Assembly (NCBI GenBank): GCA_034008185.1
Contig: CM067089.1
Span: 23,346,213 to 23,410,212 of the forward strand
Direction of reading: 5' to 3'
Length of the DNA: 64,000 nucleotides
Origin: Gorsachius magnificus
Taxonomy: Eukaryota > Chordata > Aves > Pelecaniformes > Ardeidae
Positions 36,401 through 43,984 of the stretch are shown piece after piece; the first letter of the stretch is position 1; every line of letters starts with the position of its first letter. The position numbers were made by a program, and so were the translations under genes. The notes under the pieces were generated by a model. It made no database searches and was not told where the DNA came from. It saw only the letters and a list, made by a program, of their open reading frames with translations.

Positions 36401-39400
36401 CCCTGAACAATTCACTCTGCTGCAGAGTACTTGTACAGAACAGGGAACTGAAAGGAGCCTCTTGAGTTATCAGGCTAAACCCCTGCTGTTTCAGATGCCA
36501 TATTGTTTACTCCAGTTCACAAACTGATTGCAAAAGGGTTTCAGTTCTTTTTCTAGATTGGAAAGTCGTTGATGAACCTCCCTGGTTAGTTGTTTTCTGC
36601 ACATTTGATTGGTGACACGCTGTCTTATATTTGAACAGTGTTGCTGCTATTTGCCCAACATCTATTTGTAAACAGCAATCATATCTTTCAACCTTTTGCT
36701 AGGTTTTGCTAAGCTTTCTCTCCTCCCCTCCTTTTCTATAGCTGCTCTTCCTTAAATTCATTTTCTTGAAAGTGGCTGGTTCCATAGGTGTGATGATACC
36801 TCGAGTAAATTCCCACTTGTGCATTAGACAGTAACATCAGTGCCTTCCTATCTAAGTTAGATACGGCTAGCCAAGGCTCATTTGTTTATGTTTGCCTTTT
36901 TTTCAAAGATGCATCATTTTGCTGACTTATTATCCTCTTGTGATGCTCTAATACACCAAGATCTTTCTCCCCTGCTGTCAGTACAAGCTGGAAAACTTCC
37001 AGTTTCCACTTACTTCTTCAGTATTACTTGTGCACCAGACTATGCTGGCGGTACAAGTGCCTTCCTTGCTTTGTATAGTAAGTAACTGGGTTTCCCTCTC
37101 ATGGAGTAAATCTTGGTTTGTAGCGGCATCCCTAAAGGCAGCTTTGCATGCACTTGCACCACCTTAAAGCTGCTCTGCTCATCTTCATAAAAATTATTTC
37201 CCTAATATCGTTCCATGTTATATTTCTACTTTGGTTGATTATGGGCTTAAAGCTTATGCCCTATCTTACGACTTTTCTCAGAGTACCTATTTTACATTTT
37301 GTTTAGTTTCAAGTGCATTTGATGCACATATCCTTATTGCAAAGAAGTTCTCCAGGAACCTGATGGTGTTGTTCTCCCTTACTCTCTTTTCAGAATGGGT
37401 GAACCTTCTCATCATTTGTAGCCTCTCCTTGCAAGTAATGCTGTATATGTCAGGACCATGTACTCTTCCCTCAGCCTTTCTAAAATAAAAATCATGTCAT
37501 CTATGGATCCTTTTTGTTTTTGCTTTTATGCTTGTTTTCTTTCTTTCGTGAAGACTGTTTCTGGCCAAAGATTTGCTGTGTTGTGGTGCCATGTGCACCA
37601 CAGCTGCTGAGCTACACCAAAGCAGCTTTATCTTGGTAAGAGCTGGTGTGAAATCCCACTATACTTTATCTGCTTCACTGGGTAAGAGTTAAAAGATTCA
37701 TTAAGAATCACAATAAGCCGTATATGAATGCACAGTAGTTTGATTTATTTCACTTAAAAGGGCATTGCTGTAACTAAGAACAAAATAGAGATTTTCCTTT
37801 TTAGGTCGTTTTATTTTCCCCTTTATTTGTTTCTCTAGTTCTCCTTCCTAATTTTTGCAGAATTATTCATGTCCTCTGTTGATGTTTGATCCTGCTGTGT
37901 AACTGCCTGCTGAGCATATAAATGTCTGTCGTTCTTTCAGTTTACTCATTACTGAGTTGATATTTTAATGCAACCCTAATTTAAAAATCATCTATTCTGA
38001 GGGCTCCCCAGATACTAATAAATTTCTTTTTCCTTCTTCTTTTGTCTCCCCCTCCACTCTTACAGTATCTGTTGATATTGAATTATTATGGTACCCCTTT
38101 CATATACTCATCGGTATGGTATCCTTCATATACACATGACATTTTAGCAAATGATTGGGTGGAACAAAATAGTCAGTATGTGCTCTTGTAGGCAAGTTTA
38201 AGACAAAAGGAATAGATATTTGCAGTTACAGACCTGAAACCATATAGTCAGTGGCATTAATACGAGCATTTCTTATGTCTTGCTTATATTACTTAAATTT
38301 GAGCTTTTTCCTCAATATCCACTTGGCACTGCTGCAAGAAGCAATGTGCGTTTCCCTGTTCCTGAGGCAGGCAGAGCTCGCTTTACTCCATAAAGTTGAA
38401 CATGAGGCTAGTTATTGATGACCCAAGAAACTGTCCACATGGTATATAATTCCAGCATCTTGTTCTGGGCGTGTCCCTGAACCCATAACCCACAGGGAGT
38501 CGGATGGCACAGAAGCTCTGTGGCAGCTGGATCCAGTATGTGAAGATCCAGCTGCTTTTCTATCCCTTCGTGTTGGCTGGACTGAGGTTTAGAATTGATC
38601 CCTTGCTTGGTTTAAAATGGTTTAAACTATGCATCCTTTCAGTCTGTAGAAAAATGGGTTCACACTCCACTTCCATCATGTTCATTTACTTTATTCAGTT
38701 GTAGCCAGTTGAATACTTTGCACTAGAAAGGACGGTTTAAAATGCATATGCTCACTGTACATTCTGAGTTAGCTGCAACTTGAAAAAAGCCAGTAATTTA
38801 AGCCATTGTTGTGAACAGATTATGACAGAACAATCAAGTAGAGGCCCACCAATGTGTTTGAAGAGGATAGAGAATAATGCTGAAAACATTCTAAAGTCAT
38901 TAAATACCATCTCATCTCAAAAAAAAAAAAAAAAAGGAAAAAAAAAAGAAAGCATACAGCAGACCCAAAGAATTGTATTTTTTGGGGGGGGAAGCTACCA
39001 AGAACAGAAATCAGTGACTGATTTTATCCTATCTCCATAGAGAGAGATTAAAAAGATGATGATGTAAATTTTAGAAAGAAGAAAGGCAAGAAGACCTGTG
39101 ACTGTGTAAATTGATCATGTTAAGATGATGAATTATGCAGGGCTTTCTAATACAACAAGAGCGACTCAAACAGGAAATCCTACTTTGTGCAACATTTAGT
39201 CTTTGGAATGCCTGGCTGCTTGCTGTTATGAAATCTTCATTTGGAAACCATGTAAGATTTGGTCAGACAAGTAAAGCACTGGTTGCCCACAAATGATGAT
39301 CTGCTTATGTGTAGGGTAAAACACCAGGACTGTCAATTCTTATGTATTTCATAGGGCATGCTGATAAACAACTGGGGTGAAAGAATTTCCCTCTGCATTC

Positions 39401-42332
39401 TTTTACTAGAAAATTAGATGCACTGGTGAAGTTTACCGCTTCCTCTGAAACACTTGCAGGAAACACAAAGGAAACAGGAAGCAGGAGATGGAGTAACCAT
39501 TAACCTAGTGTGGTCTAGCAATTCCAGCATCTCTATGTAACTACAATGTATATCATTTATATATAACTTATGTTATACTTGATTCCTTTCCACTTACTAG
39601 GCCCAAAGCTTTTTATTGCTCTTCTTAATCCAGAAAGGCATATAGAAACAATTTGACTTGGCATCCAAGGGTAAGCATCTTTCCTTAGTGTTACTACTAT
39701 GACTTTTCTAGTCTACAAGTTGAAATTGCCTGAAAGGACAGCACTGGAATCCCCTGAGACACCAACTGTATCCACTCAAGTGTCTCCTGGCACTTACTGG
39801 ATATTCATGCCTGTGTCTCCTATCACATTTTCTCCAGATTCATCCATGTTCCTGTTCTGTCATTCCCCATTCTGTCCAAATAGGTTTTGCTCTAAGAACT
39901 AAAGCGCTAATATTTCTGTTCTGCTAAGCCAAAGTTTTCCTGGTCTTATATGAACACTTTCTCCCCAAGAGTCCTTTCTTTGACAGCAACCAGCTTACTA
40001 ATAGACACTCTCATTTATCTGAACTGTCTTTCCATACACACACAACACATTCTTCACCATATTAATGAACACTGTGTTGTTATTTGAGCTTACCTCTGCT
40101 AGACAGGCTCAATCTCAGTGACACCTCCCTCTGACCACACTTCCCAGTGCTGCCCAGTAGCACTGATCTCCTGGATGGAGGCCGAACAGAGAGAATTGCC
40201 CATCCACATGAGTCTCAGCTCTAACAAACCAATAAATGCATAATACTGCCTTGTTTCTCTATGCTGTATCATATGGCCACAATCTCTGGGCTCAGGCTTC
40301 TTTAGCAATGGGACCATTCCCATCTTTGGCTCCTAAAATATCCAAACGGACAGTGCTAATGACGTTAGAGTTTTGGAAGATGCTTTGCAGGCAGCATTTT
40401 GGCCCAGATTTCATCCTGGCGGTGTCAATAGCGGAATGCTAACTGCAGAAGAATGAAGAGTTGATCTTTCAATTCAAAGAGACAAAAACTGAGATTCAGA
40501 CTTCTATTCTTGGCATAGTAAGACAAAGACAATTATGTTACTCCATGACTCCTGGCGGTTTATTCTCTTCTAAGCAGTCTACATTCAGATATGATCTTAC
40601 TGGGTTCCCAGCAAGGATCTTTGGAGACTACTTAAATGGTGTTGCCTTTAAGACAGTGTGTATGTAGGGTCACCTGGATGACATTAAATTCTGGACAGTA
40701 ATAGCCAAAAATTATAATTACAAAATCAAAGTCCTGCTTGAAGAATGATGTATACTGTGAGCCTCAAATGGATTTGCATCAATTATATTTTCCATAATTA
40801 TTTTTCTATGCAATATCCAAGTATTGTAATATATATACATATTTATATTGCTAGACTTAAGGTATGACACCCAGTTCTGGGTGAGAGCTACTTCTAGTTA
40901 ATACCTTTCTGGAAGTGCTACTAATCCTTGAGCAATATTCAATTCACTTTAGGGTGCAACTCAGCCTAGGTAATGGCTAGTTCTTGCCACTGCTCAATCC
41001 TGAGTAATCTTTAGAAGACACTCAGTATCTCCTCCCTCTTCAGTCCCAGTTTCTTGTCTATTGGGGGAAAAACAAGAGTCAAAATAATCCTAGACCCCAC
41101 AGAGTTTACGTGGCCACTGAAAATCCCATTTTCCTAACAACCACTGATGCCAGATACCTGTTTCAAGGATATTGATTCTTTCTCTTTAGCACCTGAAGCC
41201 AAATGAGTTGTTGCTTTCCTGGAGAAAAAACATCTTTCTGTATGTAAGAAATATCCACTTCAGGGCCAAGCTATGGGATTCCAAACCATTTGGCAGAAGT
41301 TACAGACAAACGCTCCTTGACCTGGGGTGAGCCAAATGACACAGAACATTTAATTTTAAAATTCTCTGCCAGATGCACAGCCTACTTAAGGTAGCAGAAG
41401 GAGCTGGGCATAGCATTTTTTTGGATTCCTGCTGCTGGGTGCCTTCCAGTGAGACATCCCAAGATACCACTGTGTCAAGGCTAATGCAGCTGTTATGAGC
41501 TTAATAAACAGAGGACGTTTTTTCCTAATTTTAAGCTACTCTGTAGTCTTTATGAAAAGAAAACAGTAACAGCTGTTTATCAAAAGTAGTGCAACTCAAG
41601 GTTCATGTTTATTCCTTTTTTATTATTTCATCTCCCACCCAAACAACTGCTTTTCTTTAAAGCTTAAAATGGAACCAGTATTTGCTGCTTAGAGCATCAA
41701 AAATAGCCACTTCAGACAGTATGGAGAAAGCTTCACCAACAGAAGAGACCCTAAGAAATGTACATCTGTTTTGAAAGCTGGAATATAGTAATGAATTGTT
41801 AAGAGACAGTTGAATTGAATTACAAACATGGCTTTTGTTGCTTCAATTATTTTTTCTTTAGTTGGATGTCTTACACAAATACTGAAGCTTCCGTATTTGA
41901 GCCCTTTTTCCTGCACCATCACTATGGTTGTATCTCTGCTGACAACTGCAGAGAGTTGTACAGATTATAGTGTCTGAGCTGTATAGACCTACACTGAAGC
42001 AGGTCTTCACCTGACACTCACCTCTACCTCAACAGCATCTCCTTCAGGACCTGTATCCCACCCCACACCCTGCTTGACCATTCCACCCAAGTTTTCCTTT
42101 TAAGATCTGCTGCCACGGTAAGGAGTTCCTGCATTCCTTAACGGTAGTGAAAGATGCCCGAGTCAGCAGAGATACCAGAGTTCAGCAAAACAACTCTGCC
42201 CTCACAGTTCACATCTCGAGGTCCTACCTTTGACACTTGAAGGGGTCTTTTCTGCTCTGAACCCCCTTGCAGCCGGAAGCCCCAGGGGGCACCTCCAGAC
42301 AGAGTGATGAGCATTTCTTCTTCAGCTCCCAT
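7068..42332 (-). CDS. SYNPO2L: SYNPO2L (synaptopodin 2-like, CHAP), complete four-exon gene
   Basis: SYNPO2L is a cytoskeletal protein of the heart and skeletal-muscle Z-disc. In mammals it binds alpha-actinin and actin filaments and is needed for sarcomere organisation. Coding exons read 42332-42228, 27692-27541, 24777-24116 and 9406-7068, with phases 0, 2 and 1 at the three junctions and GT-AG at each. The sum is 3258 nt, or 1085 residues; human is about 980, so this one is longer in its Ser/Pro-rich parts. Order of parts: PDZ domain (about 3-86, with PWGF carboxylate loop), a Ser/Pro-rich acidic linker with SEAYYGETDSDAD, the basic KKRRQRAKKY motif (348-357), a long disordered Pro/Ser region, the family-specific WKYSPNIRAPPPIAYNP block (about 870-886) and a C-terminus ending WRPSFGHH. 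The paralogue SYNPO2 is excluded because the adjacent gene is SEC24C rather than SEC24D and the residues match SYNPO2L. The start is the Met of MGAEEE (context ATCATGG); an in-frame ATG 39 nt upstream is less likely because the human protein begins at MGAEEE. Confidence 0.95.
10671..10804. repeat. Polypurine (GGAGA)n tandem repeat
   Basis: About 134 bases of almost pure GGAGA/GAGGA pentamers with a few GGAAGG interruptions, purines on the plus strand. On the SYNPO2L transcript it reads as a UCUCC-rich pyrimidine tract. The open frame through it (10617-11018, Arg/Glu/Gly repeats) is an artefact. Confidence 0.95.
12197..12452. repeat. Polypurine (AAAAG)n-rich tract
   Basis: About 255 bases of A and G with AAAAG/AAAGG pentamers, most regular at 12265-12300. 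It is pyrimidine-rich (CUUUU) in the SYNPO2L transcript and starts about 10 bases downstream of the donor of the putative alternative first exon. The Phe/Ser/Leu-rich minus-strand frames through it are low-complexity artefacts. Confidence 0.95.
12463..12520 (-). CDS. SYNPO2L: Probable alternative first coding exon of SYNPO2L (short, PDZ-less isoform)
   Basis: The minus strand has ATG at 12520 followed by 18 more codons, MPSSPGLDSAFSSLDQPYA, and then G before a good donor GTACAG. That is phase 1, exactly what the exon 4 acceptor at 9406 needs; the joined codon is GAG (Glu), giving ...QPYA-E-LHRHESIQEK and a protein of 798 residues with no PDZ domain. A TATA-like TTTAAAAGG lies about 140 bases upstream of the ATG. 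Mammals have such a short isoform (CHAPb, roughly 750 residues), expressed early in heart and muscle. An upstream in-frame ATG at 12553 (MGSCELNGLCD...) would add 11 residues but sits in a poorer start context. The exon is inferred from splice phase, composition and context; there is no transcript evidence here. Confidence 0.62.
12655..12662 (-). promoter_or_regulatory. TATA-like element of the putative SYNPO2L short-isoform promoter
   Basis: The minus strand reads CTTTAAAAGGC. If it works as a TATA box, transcription would start near 12630, leaving a leader of about 110 bases before ATG 12520. An E-box (CAGGTG on the minus strand, 12765-12770) lies about 105 bases further upstream, which fits a muscle promoter. 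The same TTTAAAAGG differs by one base from an SRF CArG box. None of these short matches is conclusive. Confidence 0.35.
16690..17110 (-). mobile_element. CR1-type LINE relic (reverse transcriptase region)
   Basis: On the minus strand, the complement of about 16745-16805 translates with VDAVYVGFC, a gap, then MVPHD. This matches the CR1-family RT segment (V-D-x-V-Y-L-D-F-x-K-A-F-D-T-V-P-H-D). Plus-strand text further right (16975-17065: tataagaagggtgctattt, then cccattattccag) fits the antisense of the upstream RT segment in the same orientation. No intact frame remains, so it is an old 5'-truncated copy in SYNPO2L intron 3, oriented with the gene. Confidence 0.65.
22865..22990 (+). repeat. 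Possible tRNA-derived SINE (MIR/CORE-SINE) relic
   Basis: The stretch tctggagaaaagagaatcag followed by taacttttctgtgtcttcatttcccattctgt lines up by eye with the MIR core (..TCTGGAGTCAG.., then TAACCTCTCTGTGCCTCAGTTTCC-CATCTGT). The tRNA promoter boxes are not evident, so this is weaker than the copy near 32560. Confidence 0.3.
23951..24050. repeat. Two-copy tandem duplication, period 55 bp
   Basis: TCCCAAACTAAAGGA followed by ACCCACTTGACATCTGCAGG recurs 55 bases later with a 4-base GCTA difference. It lies in intron 3 of SYNPO2L, 66 bases beyond the exon 3 donor. The few differences suggest recent origin. Confidence 0.85.
24116..24777 (-). CDS. SYNPO2L: SYNPO2L coding exon 3
   Basis: 662 nt. 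The acceptor CTTCTCCCCACAG precedes G, which completes AGG (Arg) from exon 2, followed by IVGGDQTGPRLQRSPSPGQR. It encodes the linker after the PDZ domain: Ser/Pro-rich LSPPSPLSPPAQLLSPEP, then SPPDSEAYYGETDSDAD, a basic patch (HRRARKKSPRS) and the conserved AIRAERHLIPMVGPVEHPVDEDLTTTYAEKAKQA, close to mammalian HLIPMVGPVPHPVAEDLTTTYTQKAKQA. The donor GTAAGT leaves one base (A) that joins AG of exon 4 to make Lys. The frame stays open past the donor to a stop at 23958, so intron retention would add about 50 unrelated residues. Confidence 0.95.
24778..27540 (-). other. SYNPO2L: SYNPO2L intron 2
   Basis: About 2.8 kb between the end of the PDZ domain and the linker exon. The donor on the minus strand is AAAAG/GTAACC, the acceptor CCCCACAG. 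It contains a 22-bp tandem duplication (26224-26267, unit ctgattggtgttttctctgg) and a pyrimidine-rich stretch near 26140-26170. No other gene is visible. Confidence 0.85.
27541..27692 (-). CDS. SYNPO2L: SYNPO2L coding exon 2 (second half of the PDZ domain)
   Basis: 152 nt, acceptor TCTGCTTTTCCAG before ATC-CGA, donor AAAAG/GTAACC. It translates IRKRSKACRGGLWENDVLVS, then INGKSCAGLSHATAMQIID and SSNGMLNIRVKR, the beta-strand and helix-B part of a PDZ domain (compare human IRRRSQAGRAGLRERDQLLA). The helix-B start residue is His (SHATAM), typical of class I PDZ domains. It starts in phase 0 and ends in phase 2, fitting exons 1 and 3. Confidence 0.95.
28066..28131. repeat. Two-copy tandem duplication, period 33 bp
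   Basis: The unit beginning gactgtccctttacatggct recurs 33 bases later as gactatccctgtacatggct, each followed by gtgtgtcctt. Two mismatches in the shared core show it is fairly young. No function suggested. Confidence 0.85.
32555..32800 (+). repeat. tRNA-derived SINE relic (MIR/CORE-SINE-like)
   Basis: The sequence gtggctaaagcactagagtg keeps a recognisable tRNA A-box (TGGCTAAAGC). It is followed by a decayed B-box region (cagaagacctggatgatttt) and then tgtgaccttgg, the most conserved word of the amniote MIR/CORE-SINE core. A later ctttgtctcatctgcccacc fits the CCTCAGTTTCCTCATCTGTA part. The copy is heavily diverged, so the family name is by eye only. Confidence 0.5.
33409..33454. repeat. G-rich tract with quadruplex potential
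   Basis: About 46 bases of nearly pure G on the plus strand, broken by single C or A (ggggggcggggc, then g runs, gggaggggag). At least four runs of three or more G are adjacent, so either DNA strand structure or sequencing error is likely here. The Gly/Arg-rich and Pro-rich frames through it are artefacts. Confidence 0.85.
35617..35975 (-). other. Coding-like block of unknown identity in SYNPO2L intron 1
   Basis: On the minus strand a frame runs from about 35975 to a strong donor-like GACAATG/GTAAGA at 35617 (phase 1). It reads ...MSASAVEGVPQAALGVLLDM, then FYGLSTLRQVPPLAASERAQ, and later SKEQLGPAVTVCWEYIGGLQ and ends PAEIRGYDLQDN. Codon choice is biased like a real exon (CTG, GTG, CAG, GAG, AAG). 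An AG after CTATAGCAG could be an acceptor but the pyrimidine tract before it is poor. I do not recognise the protein. It could be a nested or alternative exon (its end phase fits SYNPO2L exon 4 but not exon 2), a decayed retrocopy, or a GC-rich intronic segment open by chance. Confidence 0.3.
36880..37000 (-). mobile_element. CR1-type LINE relic (C-terminal ORF2 fragment)
   Basis: The complement of 36918-36978 translates with EKDLGVL followed after a few residues by a Ser-Gln, matching the AEKDLGVxVDxKLNMSxQ segment that follows the RT core in CR1-family LINEs. The flanks are too decayed to set the ends. It has the same orientation as the host gene and as the relic near 16.9 kb. Confidence 0.6.
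38919..38953. repeat. A-rich run
   Basis: Seventeen or so A, GG, nine A, G, then AAA. It may be the tail of a decayed retroposon, but nothing recognisable lies 5' of it. Confidence 0.8.
42228..42332 (-). CDS. SYNPO2L: SYNPO2L coding exon 1 (start codon and first PDZ half)
   Basis: 105 nt encoding MGAEEEMLITLSGGAPWGFR then LQGGSEQKRPLQVSK, 35 codons ending in phase 0 at CAAAG/GTAGGA. GAPWGF is the PDZ carboxylate-binding loop. The human protein starts MGAEEEVLVTLSGGAPWGFR, which fixes the start at 42332. The 5'UTR extends upstream from there but its end, and any further upstream exon, cannot be set. Confidence 0.95.
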
Positions 42333-43539
42333 GATTTCTGTGCTTTGGGTGTTTTGTCTTTCCAACTTCAAAACAGACTCCGGTTCTTAACAGGCAGTGG
42401 TTTCTTCTCCCATCTTCACAATTCACACCACAGTTCTCTGGTCCCCCAAAAGGCTCTCTGCTCACTTTCTCCTTCAAGTTCACACACACACAAGAAGAGA
42501 GCTGAAACTGTCAAGCCCAGCCTTCCCTGCTCTTCTGGACTCTCAGCTGCTGCTCTGCCTATGATTAGACATTTGATTCTGCTCTTGGTAAGGGGCCAGA
42601 GTTGTCCTACACACGTGTCATGTCAATCTCACCCTCTGTGCCCCCCCCCCCACATAGACCATGGATCTCTCACCGGAGCGTGGCTGAAAATAGCGCACCT
42701 CCTGTCTCTCCAGAGCTTTGTCTGACACTCTTAAAAGCTGGAAGCATTTCAGTAAAAATTTTATTTCCACTTCCCATTCCAAATGCAAATCCTAGAGCTA
42801 CCCAGCACTCAGGATTCATTAGTATGAGTTTCAGGCACAGACATGATGTGGGCACAAACTTGTACAAGATCAGGTGATAGCACCTGACCCTGAGAAATTG
42901 AACAAAACCAGCTTGCAAGCGGCATGCTCTCCACCTGTGTTTTCTCCATGCAGCTAGTGTTACTACACTGCAGCACAACCTGTCTGCCCTGAAAACCACA
43001 AGCAGACTATAGATGCAATGTGCTCCGTCCTCAGCTTTCTGCTCCCCAACATCTCCTACAGCCACTCCTAATATTAGACACTGGGACCAGAATAGTCAGG
43101 ATTAGCGACACAGATGGGATTCAAACAGTTCTCTGCGGGGGCACCACACGTAGGCTCCCCAATGGCCAAGAGAACAGCTTTGCACTGTCTTCTCTTTCAG
43201 ACCACGGCAGACAAGACCTGGCGATCCCAAGCCACCTCGATCGCTTGGGAGTTACATGAGAAACAAAATCTGTGTTCCCCCTTTTGCTACAGGGCTTAAA
43301 ACGTATTTTTCTGTTAAGACCCTGAGGACAAACTTATCTCCTCTTTATGTTGTATGTTACCAGTTTCTGTCGTACCCCTGTACCGTAACATTCAAAGGAT
43401 GCAGTTTTGCCGTGACACCATTGCTCTGTTGACTACTCCATTGCCAGCGTTACAGCACCATTCATCCAGTGCCACTGCATGGGGCTGGCGGGCACACACC
43501 AACAAAACGTTAGCAGTAGCGAACAACCCTCGCACCACC
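42333..43539. promoter_or_regulatory. SYNPO2L upstream region between the divergent genes
   Basis: About 1.2 kb of non-CpG sequence between the SYNPO2L start codon and the SEC24C CpG island. It must hold the SYNPO2L 5'UTR and probably its long-isoform promoter. Short muscle-type matches are present: E-boxes CAGCTG near 42533 and CACCTG near 42933, and an M-CAT-like CATTCC near 42776. They are too short to be decisive. A CA run (42481-42492) and a C run (about 42641-42653) are also present. Confidence 0.4.
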
Positions 43540-43976
43540 ATGGCATGCTGGGGCAAAACCGCCCCCGGGTGCTCCTGCGTCGCGGTCTCTCAGGGGCCGC
43601 CGGCCGGACACACCGCCGAGCACGCCGGCCGGCGCGGGCTGAGGCTCAGCGGTGCTTGGCCGCGGCTGTGCCGCAGCGTAGCCGTGACCTCCCTCCACGA
43701 CCCAGCCGCTCTTGGCTGGTTCTCGGACCAACCCGAGGAAGGCCCCCGCAGCTCTGCCCAGCACCGCCGCCAGAGCGGCCCCGCAGGAGCCCTCCCGCCC
43801 CGCTCGGGGCTCGCCTGGGCCCAAGGGAAGCGCACGGCGCCCATCGGGCGAGCGCGGCTCCGGCCCGGGCGCCCCGGCGACGGCCGCTGCGGAGCGGCCG
43901 GCCGGGCCCGGAGCGACGCCACAGCGCGACAGGGCTGCTGCTATCACGAGCCCGCACGGGCGGGGCGCGCGGCTGC

Positions 43977-43984
43977 TGACGTGA
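43977..43984 (+). promoter_or_regulatory. UPRE-type / CRE-half site TGACGTGA
   Basis: TGACGTGA matches the unfolded-protein-response element consensus TGACGTG(G/A) bound by ATF6 and XBP1. It lies in the SEC24C CpG island, 18 bases before a perfect CRE. COPII genes are known targets of the unfolded protein response, so the match is plausible, but an 8-base word in GC-rich DNA can occur by chance. Confidence 0.4.

Larger units (their letters stand above)
27693..42227 (-). other. SYNPO2L: SYNPO2L intron 1
   Basis: About 14.5 kb separating the first 35 codons from the rest of the PDZ domain; donor AAAG/GTAGGA at 42227. It includes a 33-bp tandem duplication (28066-28131), a C run (30255-30270), a SINE relic (32555-32800), a G-rich tract (33409-33454), a coding-like block (35617-35975) and a CR1 relic (about 36880-37000). 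The remainder is non-coding as far as I can tell. Confidence 0.85.
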
